From Maritalea mobilis (GTDB lineage: Bacteria; Pseudomonadota; Alphaproteobacteria; Rhizobiales; Devosiaceae): a stretch of DNA of 64,000 nucleotides. The DNA lies in contig NZ_SNYR01000001.1 of the NCBI RefSeq assembly GCF_004363175.1, forward strand, positions 620,001 through 684,000, in the 5' to 3' direction. The notes below the pieces were generated by a model that was given only the letters and a program-made list of their open reading frames with translations, had not been told where the DNA came from and made no database searches. Of the stretch, positions 44,719 through 53,704 are shown piece after piece (position 1 is the stretch's first letter; each line of letters starts with the position of its first letter). The position numbers were made by a program, and so were the translations under genes.

Positions 44719-45954
44719 ATGCGTTTAAAACTTAATCCCAACACCAATTATATCGAATTTGTGCTACTGGCTGCCACTTTGATGGCGCTGAATGCGGTCG
44801 CCATTGACATTATGCTGCCCGCCCTCCCCGAAATTGCGATATCACTGGGCGCAATCGGCGACAATCAGCAGCAATTGGTGATCACCTATTATTTGATTGG
44901 TTTTGGCCTCAGCCAACTCTTTTACGGCCCCCTGTCCGATGCGATTGGCCGCCGCAACACTGCCTTTATCGGCATTTTGATCTTCTTCGTGCCCGTCGCG
45001 CTCGCTTCCTTCGTCACCGATTTCAATTCGTTGCTTGCCCTGCGCCTGGTGCAAGGGCTCGGCGCAGGCGCATCTCGCGTTATCGCCTTTGCCGTGGTGC
45101 GCGATGTGTTTGAGGGCAAAAAGCTGGCCAAAACCATGTCGCTTATCGTCATGGTGTTTATGGCCATGCCCATCATTGCCCCCAGCTTAGGCCAAGTGCT
45201 CATTCTGTTTCTGCCGTGGCAAAGTGTATTTGCCTTTATGGCCATCATGGCCGTCATCGCTTTGGTGTGGGTGTTTCTCCGCTTGCCCGAAACATTGTCG
45301 ATTGAAAACACCCGTGCGTTCCGCCCCAAAATCATTTTGGAAGGCTTTCGCATTGTGTTCACCACACCATCATCGCTACTGTTCGGTTGGGCACAGGCAC
45401 TGCTTCTTGGCGCAATTATCGGCTTTCTCGGCACCTCACCACAAATCTATCTCGAGATTTATGATCTCGGCCCCATTTATCCGCTGATGATCGCCCTCAC
45501 CGCCTCCAACCTTGCAGTTGCCTCTTTTGTCAATTCACGCTTGGTGGATCGATATTCGGTTGAAAAGGTTGCATTTGCCGCCAGCGCGACTTTCGCCATC
45601 TTGGGAGCCGTGTGGCTCACATTTTCCCTCACCATGGGCGTATTGCCCCTTTGGCTCTTGGTGCTGCTGCACCAACCGCTCAATTTCTGCTTCGGCCTCG
45701 CTGGCGTAAATCAAAACAGCCTCGCTATGATGCCCATGAAGCGCGTTGCTGGCACCGCAGCCTCAGTGCTCGGCTTCATCTCCAGCGCGGGCGGTGCCGT
45801 TATAGGTGCAATCATTGGCAGTTTCTACAACGACACAGTCGCGCCCATCGCAGCCGGCTTCATGATTGTCGGCATCTTGTCATGCTTGGCCAGCCTTTGG
45901 GGCGCAAAGCTGAAACCTGCTATGCCCCAACCCACCAGCGTGCCAGTAAAATAA
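44719..45954 (+). CDS. Bcr/CflA family MFS exporter (copy 1)
   Basis: A 411-residue drug-export MFS (MALNAVAIDIMLPALPEIA, then LIGFGLSQLFYGPLSDAIGRR), a Bcr/CflA-type transporter with 12 helices. A close paralogue starts at 47053. The start at 44719 fits the N-terminus of the paralogue. It overlaps the AEC gene by 35 bases, stop to stop. Confidence 0.92.
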   Translation: MRLKLNPNTNYIEFVLLAATLMALNAVAIDIMLPALPEIAISLGAIGDNQQQLVITYYLIGFGLSQLFYGPLSDAIGRRNTAFIGILIFFVPVALASFVTDFNSLLALRLVQGLGAGASRVIAFAVVRDVFEGKKLAKTMSLIVMVFMAMPIIAPSLGQVLILFLPWQSVFAFMAIMAVIALVWVFLRLPETLSIENTRAFRPKIILEGFRIVFTTPSSLLFGWAQALLLGAIIGFLGTSPQIYLEIYDLGPIYPLMIALTASNLAVASFVNSRLVDRYSVEKVAFAASATFAILGAVWLTFSLTMGVLPLWLLVLLHQPLNFCFGLAGVNQNSLAMMPMKRVAGTAASVLGFISSAGGAVIGAIIGSFYNDTVAPIAAGFMIVGILSCLASLWGAKLKPAMPQPTSVPVK

Positions 45955-46861
45955 TCAAAGGCAGCGTGAAAAACGAAATGGCAGTCTGCACCGTGGCGAT
46001 GGACGCATAAAGCTCTGCATCACCGCCCATCTTTTTCGCCAGCACATAGCCGTTCATGGCCGTCGGCACGCCTGCGCTTATCATCAAAATGATCAATGCG
46101 TCACCTGTCACGCCAAACAGCACGGCAAAGCCAAACATAATCAACGGCACCAAAATCAGCTTACCCACCACAGCAACGCCAACAACTGGGCTTGGCTTCA
46201 GCGCAGCCCGCAAGCTAAGCCCTGCCCCAAGCGCCAATAGTGAAATACCCAATGCCGCCCGGCCCAATAGGTCCAGAAAAGTCAGCACCGGATCCCAAAC
46301 AGGAATATTCGCGAAATTGACGACCATGCCGACAACGCAGCCCCATAGAATCGGATTACGAGAAATCTGCTTCAACACATTGAAATAGCTAAATTTATAC
46401 TCTTCTGAGAAGACCGATAAAACTGTCACATTCACCAATTGAAGCGCGGGCACCAACGCCACAAACGCCACAGCGATAACGGCCAAGCCCGGCTCGCCGA
46501 AAAACTTAAGCACCAGCGCCATAGCAATAAAGCCATGCCAACGGGTCACCGTTTGAAACAACGTCGTATATTGCGGCCGCCGCAAATTCATCACATTGCG
46601 GAAAAACGGATAGAGCGCCAACATAAAGGCAGATATCGTCACGATCATGCCCAGCAGCACCATCAAAATTTTATCAAATTCAATGGTGCTCAAATCCGTA
46701 TTGATAAGGGTGCTGGCCAGCAGCGAGGGAAACAATATCCAAAAGCAAAGCTCATCCACCACCTGCCATTTGCTCGCCTCAACAAAGTTGAACCGTCGCA
46801 GCAAAAAGCCAAGCACGATAATGGCAAAAACAGGCAAGATACTTTCAAAAACAGCTAGCAT
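45920..46861 (-). CDS. AEC family transporter
   Basis: A 313-residue auxin-efflux-carrier-type protein of ten helices: FESILPVFAIIVLGFLLRR at the start and FALIILMISAGVPTAMNGYVLAKK near the end. Bacterial relatives transport malonate, malate or similar acids. AGGAG lies five bases before the ATG. It is flanked on both sides by Bcr/CflA paralogues and convergent with the first. Confidence 0.92.
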   Translation of the reverse strand: MLAVFESILPVFAIIVLGFLLRRFNFVEASKWQVVDELCFWILFPSLLASTLINTDLSTIEFDKILMVLLGMIVTISAFMLALYPFFRNVMNLRRPQYTTLFQTVTRWHGFIAMALVLKFFGEPGLAVIAVAFVALVPALQLVNVTVLSVFSEEYKFSYFNVLKQISRNPILWGCVVGMVVNFANIPVWDPVLTFLDLLGRAALGISLLALGAGLSLRAALKPSPVVGVAVVGKLILVPLIMFGFAVLFGVTGDALIILMISAGVPTAMNGYVLAKKMGGDAELYASIATVQTAISFFTLPLIILLARWWVGA

Positions 46862-46925
46862 GGGCACTCCTATTGCCCAAACAAGGGCTCCATCTGTGCC
46901 TAAGCCGCTTTCCCGCGCCGGTCAA

Positions 46926-46943
46926 CCAATTGGTCAAACCTAT
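46926..46943. promoter_or_regulatory. Shared operator-like motif between AEC and the second Bcr/CflA gene
   Basis: CCAATTGGTCAAACCTAT occurs 110 bases before the Bcr/CflA copy 2 start and 65 bases before the AEC start on the opposite strand. A GGTCAA just upstream of it (46920-46925) makes a direct repeat with the GGTCAA inside it. Confidence 0.55.
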
Positions 46944-47052
46944 TGCGCTTTTTTCCATCAACTGGCATGATTAAGCTCTAGTTTTTCAAAAATCTGCTGT
47001 TTCGCGATTCCTCCCAAATCTTCGCACGGCCCAAACCTAATTCAGGTGCCCA

Positions 47053-48282
47053 ATGAAAATTGCAAAATTGAACCCATCCGTAAACCGGATCGAGTTTATC
47101 GGTCTGGCAGCGCTCATCATGGCGTTGAACGCGTTGGCGATTGACGTGATGTTGCCCGCTTTGCCCATGATTGGCGACGCCATGAATGTGGAAGCGGAAA
47201 ATCACAGGCAATTCATTGTCACCTTCTTTTTGATTGGGTTTGGCTTTTCGCAGCTCTTTTTTGGCCCCCTTTGCGATGCCATTGGCCGCCGCGCGACTTT
47301 CCTTGTCGGTGTCGCCATCTATATCGCCGCCGCAATTGGCGGCGCGATGACGACTGAGCTGAACGCCATGTTGGCCATGCGCGTTATTCAAGGCTTGGGC
47401 GCTGGCGCTTCTCGGGTTGTAGCCCTTTCTATGGTGCGCGATTGTTTTGGCGGCCGCGCCATGGCTGAAGTCATGTCATTGATCATGATGGTCTTTATGA
47501 TCATGCCTGTGCTGGCGCCAACGTTCGGCCAGCTGATTATTATGTTTGGCCCTTGGCAATATATCTATTTCGCCATGGCCCTCATCGCCATTGCTGCGGC
47601 AGCGTGGACCATTCTGCGCCTACCAGAAACACTGGCCGAAGAAAACCGGCGCGCCTTCCGCCCCAAAATCATTATTGAGGGTTTTGCGATTGTGTTTTCA
47701 AACCGCCCTGCTTTGGCATACGGCTTGGCCAACATGGTTGCACTTGGTGCTTTGTTTGGCTTTTTGGCCCCCTCACAGCAAATCTATGGCGAGCTATATG
47801 GTCTTGGCCCGTGGTTCCCCGCCGCATTTGCTGCAATCGCCACGGTGATGTCCCTTGCCTCATTCATCAACTCTCGGTTGGTGGGCCGTTTTGGCATGCG
47901 AAAATTGTCTCACAGCGCACTCATTGGCTTCATCTCACTAAGTCTGCTTTGGTCAATCCTTGCCTATCTTAATGCCCTGCCCCTTTGGGCATTTATGGCA
48001 ATTCAAGCGCCGGTGATGTTCCTATTCGGCCTGATGGGCACCAACTTCAACTCCTTATCTATGGAGCCGTTGGGCCGCGTGGCAGGCACAGCAGCGTCTG
48101 TGTTCGGCTTTTTGCAGACCGTGGGCGGCGCATTGTTAGGCACCTTTATTGGTCAAGCCTACAATGGTTCCGTGCTTCCAATTGCGCTGGGCTACGTCAT
48201 CTTAGGCAGCGTCAGCCTATGCTTTGTGTTAATTGCCGAACGTGGAAAATTGTTCAAAGCGCAATTTGATCCAATAAGCTGA
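47053..48282 (+). CDS. Bcr/CflA family MFS exporter (copy 2)
   Basis: A 409-residue paralogue of the gene at 44719: MALNALAIDVMLPALPMIG and FLIGFGFSQLFFGPLCDAIGRR align directly, and the whole N-terminus is closely similar. The pair, with the AEC gene between them, suggests local duplication. A hairpin follows the stop. Confidence 0.92.
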   Translation: MKIAKLNPSVNRIEFIGLAALIMALNALAIDVMLPALPMIGDAMNVEAENHRQFIVTFFLIGFGFSQLFFGPLCDAIGRRATFLVGVAIYIAAAIGGAMTTELNAMLAMRVIQGLGAGASRVVALSMVRDCFGGRAMAEVMSLIMMVFMIMPVLAPTFGQLIIMFGPWQYIYFAMALIAIAAAAWTILRLPETLAEENRRAFRPKIIIEGFAIVFSNRPALAYGLANMVALGALFGFLAPSQQIYGELYGLGPWFPAAFAAIATVMSLASFINSRLVGRFGMRKLSHSALIGFISLSLLWSILAYLNALPLWAFMAIQAPVMFLFGLMGTNFNSLSMEPLGRVAGTAASVFGFLQTVGGALLGTFIGQAYNGSVLPIALGYVILGSVSLCFVLIAERGKLFKAQFDPIS

Positions 48283-48311
48283 TCGCTATCAGGTTTATGT
48301 TGCGGTGCTCT

Positions 48312-48337
48312 GGGCAATCAAAATTTTTGATTTGCCC
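48312..48337. terminator. Hairpin between two MFS genes
   Basis: GGGCAATCAAAA (48312-48323) can pair with TTTTGATTTGCCC (48325-48337) with one bulged base. It lies 30 bases after the Bcr/CflA stop and 52 bases before the next ATG. It may terminate the upstream message or be an operator. Confidence 0.45.
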
Positions 48338-48388
48338 ATTTTCAAACATACGCGCACATTGTGTGCTCAAATTTCTTGCGAGAGACCT

Positions 48389-49630
48389 ATGACCAGCAAT
48401 GCCGCTTCACACAATGCCACCCCAATGCGCACACCGCTCGCAATCATCATTGTAGCGGGTTGTCTTATCGCCATGATGTCATTTGGCGTGCGCTCTACGG
48501 CTGGCTTGTTCACCCTGCCGCTCACGTCAGAGTTTGGCTGGTCGCGCGAAACTTGGGGCCTTGCCTTTGCGGTGCAAAACTTGGTCTGGGGTTTGATCCA
48601 GCCTGTCGCTGGCGGCTTTGCTGATCGGCACGGCACGGCCAAAACATTGTGTATCGGCACGGTGATCTACGCCGCAGGCGTGCTGCTGCTGGCCTATGGT
48701 GGCACAGAGCTCACCTTGTTTCTCGGCGCAGGCCTCTTGATGGGTCTAGGCATCGGCATTGCGTCATTTGCCGTAGTGATGGCTGCCTTCGGTCGCGCCG
48801 TTCCGGCAGAAAAGCGCAGCTTTGTCTTCGGCATCGCCACCGCGGCCTCCTCCGCTGGTCAGTTTGTATTTGCCCCCATTGGCCAACAATTGATCAATGG
48901 CTTTGGCTGGCAAAATGCACTGCTGATTTTCGCGATCACCCTGTTGGCCATTATCCCGCTCTCTTTCTTCCTGCGTGGTAAAACCGAACATCAGGACGAT
49001 GATGGACGCGATATGCCGCTGTTTGAAACACTGCGTGAAGCGTTCAAATATCGCTCATATGTGTTGCTGGTGGCCGGTTTCTTCGTTTGCGGCTTCCATT
49101 TGGCGTTCGTCACGGTGCACATGCCTGCCTATCTCGTGCAATGCGGTCTCAGCCCCACCGTAGGCAGTTGGGCATTGGCTTTGATCGGCCTGTTCAACAT
49201 TATTGGTTCATTGGCCGCTGGCTATCTGGCTGGCCGCTTGCCCAAACAATTCCTGCTGGCCAGCATTTATCTCAGCCGCGTGGTGATCACAGGCCTGTTC
49301 CTCCTGTTGCCCATTTCAGAATGGACCACCTATATTTTCGCCGCGATCACAGGCCTCTTGTGGTTGGCCACAGTGCCACCTACCGCTGCTTTGGTCACCA
49401 ACTTCTTCGGCCCGAAATATATGGGCATGCTGTACGGCTTTGCCTTCTTGTCCCACCAAATTGGCTCATTCTTCGGCGTGTGGCTGGGCGGCGTTAGCTT
49501 CGACCTGACAGGCAATTATGATCTGGTTTGGTATTTGGGCATGATGATCGGCTTGCTGTCAGCCGCATTGCACTTGCCGATTAGAGAAAAGCGCGCTGCA
49601 CATTTCGCCGTTATTGCACCCGGCCAATAA
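48389..49630 (+). CDS. MFS transporter (monocarboxylate-porter-like)
   Basis: A 413-residue, 12-helix MFS protein resembling oxalate/formate or monocarboxylate-type antiporters (FGVRSTAGLFTLPLTSEFGWSRETWGLAFA; GFFVCGFHLAFVTVHMPAYL). The GWSRE motif near the first loop is typical. Substrate unknown. The start at 48389 gives the expected N-terminus. Confidence 0.9.
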   Translation: MTSNAASHNATPMRTPLAIIIVAGCLIAMMSFGVRSTAGLFTLPLTSEFGWSRETWGLAFAVQNLVWGLIQPVAGGFADRHGTAKTLCIGTVIYAAGVLLLAYGGTELTLFLGAGLLMGLGIGIASFAVVMAAFGRAVPAEKRSFVFGIATAASSAGQFVFAPIGQQLINGFGWQNALLIFAITLLAIIPLSFFLRGKTEHQDDDGRDMPLFETLREAFKYRSYVLLVAGFFVCGFHLAFVTVHMPAYLVQCGLSPTVGSWALALIGLFNIIGSLAAGYLAGRLPKQFLLASIYLSRVVITGLFLLLPISEWTTYIFAAITGLLWLATVPPTAALVTNFFGPKYMGMLYGFAFLSHQIGSFFGVWLGGVSFDLTGNYDLVWYLGMMIGLLSAALHLPIREKRAAHFAVIAPGQ

Positions 49631-49644
49631 GCTGCGCGTTCGCG

Positions 49645-50487
49645 TTAGGAAAAATCGAAAAGCTTTGGATCCAGCAAATGGCTGGCATTCACATTCTGTA
49701 GGGCCGCAAACATGCGGTCCTTCCGCCCGGGTGACTTGCGCTCCATATCCGCAAGCATCTGCTTCATCATTTGCCGCTGCAACCCATCCTGCGAACCGCA
49801 CAGATCGCAAGGAATAATGGGAAATAGCATGCCATCAGCAAATTTTTGCAAGTCCTGCTCTTCGCAAAGCGATAATGGCCGCAGCACCGCCAAATCCCCC
49901 TCATCATTGATGAGTTTCGGCGGCATGGTCGCCATTTTCCCGCCAAAGAACATATTGAGCAGAAAAGTCTCCAGCACATCATCACGATGATGTCCCAACA
50001 CCACGGCTGAACACCCCTCTTCCCGCGCAATGCGATAAAGGTGCCCACGGCGTAAACGCGAGCAAAGCGCACAATAGGTGTTGCCCTCTGGCACCTTGTC
50101 CGTCACCACTGAATAGGTGTCGCGATATTCAATACGGTGCGCCACACCGAGGCTTTCCAGATAGTTTGGCAAGATCTCTTTCGGAAAGTTCGGCTGCCCT
50201 TGGTCCAAGTTGCAGGCCAAAATGTCCTGCTTCAGCACCCCACGCGCTTGCAATTCCAGCAAAATCGCCAACAATCCATAGGAATCTTTACCGCCCGAAA
50301 GTGCCACCAACCAACGACCACTCACCTCATGCATATGATAGGTGTTGAGCGCCGTCTCCACCTGCCGCAACAAACGCTTGCGCAATTTGCCAAACTCAAC
50401 AGATTTCGGCATATCCGCAAATAAATTTTGAATGGGTGTGGTGGCTTGATCCATCGGTGCGCTCACTGGTTCGCGTTGCCCCGACAT
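49645..50487 (-). CDS. ttcA: tRNA 2-thiocytidine(32) synthetase
   Basis: It thiolates C32 of certain tRNAs using a 4Fe-4S cluster. The 280 residues show the PP-loop SGGKDS at 64-69 and the cluster/active cysteines C139xxC142 (CALC) and C227xxC230 (CDLC). The start is uncertain (50487, or a GTG at 50499, or a methionine at residue 12). It is followed upstream on the same strand by a cupin gene. Confidence 0.93.
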   Translation of the reverse strand: MSGQREPVSAPMDQATTPIQNLFADMPKSVEFGKLRKRLLRQVETALNTYHMHEVSGRWLVALSGGKDSYGLLAILLELQARGVLKQDILACNLDQGQPNFPKEILPNYLESLGVAHRIEYRDTYSVVTDKVPEGNTYCALCSRLRRGHLYRIAREEGCSAVVLGHHRDDVLETFLLNMFFGGKMATMPPKLINDEGDLAVLRPLSLCEEQDLQKFADGMLFPIIPCDLCGSQDGLQRQMMKQMLADMERKSPGRKDRMFAALQNVNASHLLDPKLFDFS

Positions 50488-50516
50488 AGCTTTTTTCACC
50501 GCAACAATAAAGTGAT

Positions 50517-50906
50517 TTACGCGTTTTCCTGCGCTTTGCGCTGCGCTTCCGCCTTCAGCTTTTCACGCTCTTTAATCTGCGCCATTGAACGCCAAAACAC
50601 CACATACACTGCAAAATCGCTGGTGAAGCTCACAAACTCATGCGGCACATCGGCTTCAATTGGCACAATATCGCCAATTTGCACCTCATGGCGCTGCCCG
50701 GCGATGGAAATATCTGCCCGGCCACGTATGCCCATATAGATGATGTTCACGCCCGGTGGAGCGGGATAAGTACCTGTTTTTGGGGTATAAAGCTGCACTG
50801 AAAGTGTGTCAGCCGAAAATGCGGGCGCAAACCAAACACCGTTCGGCCACTTGCGCGTGGCCGGCCCGGGAAGTCTTTCCAGCAAGTCATCAAATTTGAC
50901 ACGCAT
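50517..50906 (-). CDS. Cupin domain protein
   Basis: A 129-residue single-cupin protein: [39 protein letters not shown] carries the two cupin motifs with their histidines. Function unknown. It is divergent from bacA across 195 bases that contain one of the shared operator-like motifs. The C-terminal tail is lysine- and glutamate-rich. Confidence 0.8.
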   Translation of the reverse strand: MRVKFDDLLERLPGPATRKWPNGVWFAPAFSADTLSVQLYTPKTGTYPAPPGVNIIYMGIRGRADISIAGQRHEVQIGDIVPIEADVPHEFVSFTSDFAVYVVFWRSMAQIKEREKLKAEAQRKAQENA

Positions 50907-50986
50907 CGTGTTGCACCCATCGCTAGGCTAAATATTTTAACATCGCCATAGTGGCAAAAAACAAAAAATAAGCGGTTAATTATACA

Positions 50987-51004
50987 CCAATCGGTCAAAT
51001 CTAT
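50987..51004. promoter_or_regulatory. Shared operator-like motif upstream of bacA and the cupin gene
   Basis: CCAATCGGTCAAATCTAT differs from the copy at 46926 by two transitions. It lies 97 bases upstream of the bacA ATG and 81 bases upstream of the cupin start on the opposite strand. Confidence 0.45.
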
Positions 51005-51101
51005 CATAAATGCAGTTAATAAATTCGTGATATCGCACAAAATCAATTGCAGCACTTCACATGTTTGAATCTAATTATATGCAAACATTGGGAGGTGTTT
51101 T

Positions 51102-52325
51102 ATGTTTCGATCTTTCTTTCCCGCACCAAAATTGTTCTTCGGCAGCGCCGCAGTGTGGGCTGCACTGTGCTTTTTGATTTGGTTCACCATCGGCCCCGCA
51201 CTCCAAAGCGTCATCAGCTTAGACCCCATCCTCACCCCAAATCAGGGCGATGATCCCACACCATTTCTGACCAATCAGAAGGTTTGGCTTTATCAATATG
51301 TCATTATGGGTACATATCTATTCTGTGTGCCTTGGTACTTCATTGATCGACATAGATATTACTGGTGGTCGGTTTTGGGTTCAGCAACCATAGTTCTAAT
51401 GCTATTTGCCAATGTGCAAGTGCAAGCATGGTTGAATGATTGGTATGGCGACTTCTTCAATTTATTGCAAACAGCTCTCACCAATCCTGGCAGCATCGCA
51501 CCAGAAGACTATTGGGGAAATCTAATCTTCGTTGCCTACGTAGCCGCACCAAACGTTTTGCTAATTGTTTCAATCAACTTCTTCACCAGCCACTACGTCT
51601 TCCGTTGGCGCACAGCAATGAACTTCTATTACATGAGTTTCTGGCCACATCTACGCCACGTAGAAGGCGCTTCGCAGCGTATCCAAGAAGACGCCATGCG
51701 ATTTGCCGATGGGGTAGAATCGCTAGGAGTTAACTTCGTTTATGCATTGATGACACTGGCGGTCTTTTTGCCAATTCTTTGGGGGCTTTCAGAGCAAATT
51801 ACTGCACTTCCTTTAGTTGGTGAAATACCGGGCTCTTTGGTTTGGGTCGCGCTATTGTCAGCTTCATTCGGCACGGTGGTGCTCGCCGCGGTTGGCATTA
51901 AGCTACCGGGTTTGGAGTTTAACAACCAGAAAGTGGAAGCTGCGTATCGTAAGGAGTTAGTTTACGCAGAAGACCATGAAGACCGCGCTCAACCACAAAC
52001 GGTCAAAGAATTGTACTTAGATGTGCAGAAGAACTATTTCAGGCTGTTTTTCCACTATCTCTACTTCAATCTGGTGCGCTCAACATATAATCAAGCGTCA
52101 AACTTCATTACATTGATTGCACTAGGCCCGTCCATTTTAGCGGGTGCCATCACGCTTGGCATATATCAACAAGTAGCAAACGCCTTTGGGCGCGTGGAAA
52201 GCTCACTTCAATATCTCGTGGACTCATGGCCAGCAATCATCAAACTGATGTCTGTTTACAAACGTCTACGCAAATTTGAAGCGGAAATTCCTAAAGGTTC
52301 ACCGCTGCCGGAATCTCCAGTTTGA
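51102..52325 (+). CDS. bacA: SbmA/BacA-type peptide transporter
   Basis: A 407-residue inner-membrane protein matching BacA/SbmA: LNDWYGDFFNLLQTALTNPGS, ITLGIYQQVANAFGRVESSLQYLVDSWPAIIKLMSVYKRL. It imports proline-rich peptides and antibiotics in E. coli and is needed for chronic host infection and for very-long-chain fatty acid lipid A in rhizobia and Brucella. The gene and its upstream region look more AT-rich than neighbouring core genes. A bidirectional terminator separates it from rpsD. Confidence 0.93.
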   Translation: MFRSFFPAPKLFFGSAAVWAALCFLIWFTIGPALQSVISLDPILTPNQGDDPTPFLTNQKVWLYQYVIMGTYLFCVPWYFIDRHRYYWWSVLGSATIVLMLFANVQVQAWLNDWYGDFFNLLQTALTNPGSIAPEDYWGNLIFVAYVAAPNVLLIVSINFFTSHYVFRWRTAMNFYYMSFWPHLRHVEGASQRIQEDAMRFADGVESLGVNFVYALMTLAVFLPILWGLSEQITALPLVGEIPGSLVWVALLSASFGTVVLAAVGIKLPGLEFNNQKVEAAYRKELVYAEDHEDRAQPQTVKELYLDVQKNYFRLFFHYLYFNLVRSTYNQASNFITLIALGPSILAGAITLGIYQQVANAFGRVESSLQYLVDSWPAIIKLMSVYKRLRKFEAEIPKGSPLPESPV

Positions 52326-52346
52326 TGGAGCGTAAAACCCAAACAA

Positions 52347-52376
52347 AAAAGGCCGCCCAAATGGGCGGCCTTTTCT
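52347..52376. terminator. Bidirectional terminator between bacA and rpsD
   Basis: A 12-bp stem, 52347-52358 with 52363-52374, four-base loop, A run on one side and T run on the other. It can end transcription of bacA (plus) and of rpsD (minus). Confidence 0.9.
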
Positions 52377-52393
52377 TTGATTTTCGTCTCGAC

Positions 52394-53011
52394 TTAACGA
52401 GAGTAAAATTCAACAACCAAGTTTGGTTCCATTTGAACCGGATATGGCACGTCTGACAATGTTGGTACACGTGTCAAAGATGCAGTCATCTTTGAGTGGT
52501 CAGCGTCCACATAGTCTGGCACATCGCGCTCAGCCAATTGTGTTGCTTCCAAAACAATAGCCAACTGCTTTGATTTTTCGCGGATTTCAACCACATCGCC
52601 AACTTTCAAGCGGTATGATGGAATGTTCACGCGCTGGCCGTTCACCAACACATGGCCGTGGTTTACGAACTGACGTGCCGCAAAAACGGTTGGCACGAAC
52701 TTGGCGCGGTAAACAACAGCGTCCAAACGTTGCTCAAGCAAACCGATCAACAATTCACCGGTGTCACCTTTCAAACGTGTCGCTTCGTTATATACGCGCT
52801 TAAATGATTTCTCAGTCAGGTTACCGTAGTAGCCTTTAAGCTTCTGTTTGGCGCGCAACTGCAAACCAAAGTCAGAAAGCTTGCCGCGACGACGCTGACC
52901 GTGCTGGCCTGGGCCATATTCACGACGGTTTACAGGGCTTTTTGGACGGCCCCAGATATTTTCGCCCAAGCGGCGGTCAATTTTATATTTCTCAGAATGG
53001 CGTTTAGACAT
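52394..53011 (-). CDS. rpsD: 30S ribosomal protein S4
   Basis: A 205-residue S4: [51 protein letters not shown] (the S4 RNA-binding domain). It organises 16S rRNA assembly and is placed alone here, not in the alpha operon. The start at 53011 has AAGGACGAG upstream. Confidence 0.98.
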   Translation of the reverse strand: MSKRHSEKYKIDRRLGENIWGRPKSPVNRREYGPGQHGQRRRGKLSDFGLQLRAKQKLKGYYGNLTEKSFKRVYNEATRLKGDTGELLIGLLEQRLDAVVYRAKFVPTVFAARQFVNHGHVLVNGQRVNIPSYRLKVGDVVEIREKSKQLAIVLEATQLAERDVPDYVDADHSKMTASLTRVPTLSDVPYPVQMEPNLVVEFYSR

Positions 53012-53341
53012 CGCTCGTCCTTCTATAATCGTTTTGAATGACTGCGCCCTCCTCTGCTCCGCCTCTATAAATAGAGTCAAAACCGACAGACCTTGCGAAA
53101 AACACGCTTGCTGCGGATAAACCGCGCATGAAAACCGAAGATCCCGGGTGCACAATTGATTGAAACAACCAATTGATCGCGCTGAAGTAGATCAGAGCTT
53201 GAAAAAAGTCAACCGCAAAACCCGCCGAATTCTGGGCTTTTGGCGATAATTTCAATCTTTTTTCGCCTGCCCCCTTCAAAAAGCGCTTGCATTACCCATT
53301 TAGTGTGTTACAAATCTAATACACTAGATGAGTGAGACACG
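53012..53341. other. Regulatory stretch of 330 bases between rpsD and the YtrA-type regulator
   Basis: It must hold the divergent promoters of rpsD and the regulator-ABC operon. On the rpsD side a perfect palindrome CTCTAT-AA-ATAGAG lies at 53062-53075; on the other side sits the TAGTGT/ACACTA operator candidate. I see no RNA gene. Confidence 0.5.
53287..53326 (+). promoter_or_regulatory. Promoter with overlapping inverted-repeat operator for the YtrA-type operon
   Basis: A -35-like TTGCAT (53287-53292) and a -10-like TACAAA (53309-53314), 16 bases apart, overlap an inverted repeat TAGTGT (53301-53306) / ACACTA (53321-53326). Such placement suits autorepression, as described for YtrA-type GntR regulators. 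Confidence 0.55.
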
Positions 53342-53695
53342 ATGAACAATTGGAATGAAACACAGCCGATATTTGTTCAAATCAGAGAACGACTAACCGA
53401 CATGATTTTAACGGCGTCGGTTAAAGAAGGCGAAGCACTACCCTCTGTGCGGCAGATTGCGACAGACTTGTCGGTCAACCCGCTCACGGTCACCAAAGCC
53501 TACCAATCTCTTGTTGATTTGGGCGTTATCGAAAAAAGAAGAGGCTTGGGCATGTTTGTTGCTGAAGGCGCGCGCAAGGAGCTTTTGGCGCATGAACGCG
53601 AGGCATTTTTGAAAAATGAATGGCCGCGCATTGTGAAACAAATCAAAGCATTGGACCTCGATTTCGAGGAACTGATGCGCCACGCTGATCAATAG
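53342..53695 (+). CDS. GntR family regulator, YtrA subfamily
   Basis: A 117-residue GntR protein: TQPIFVQIRERLTDMILTASVKEGEALPSVRQIATDLSVNPLTVTKAYQSL is the winged-helix N-terminal domain; only about 45 residues follow, the short helical tail of the YtrA subfamily. These regulators repress their own operon with an ABC exporter and respond to cell-envelope stress. It is the first gene of an operon with an ABC ATPase and permease. Confidence 0.93.
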   Translation: MNNWNETQPIFVQIRERLTDMILTASVKEGEALPSVRQIATDLSVNPLTVTKAYQSLVDLGVIEKRRGLGMFVAEGARKELLAHEREAFLKNEWPRIVKQIKALDLDFEELMRHADQ

Positions 53696-53704
53696 AGGCA
53701 AGTT

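Noticed and set aside
53062-53075. CTCTATAAATAGAG as the rpsD promoter -10
   Set aside because: The palindrome contains TATA-like bases, but no -35 element lies at a suitable distance on either strand, so I list it only as part of the regulatory stretch.
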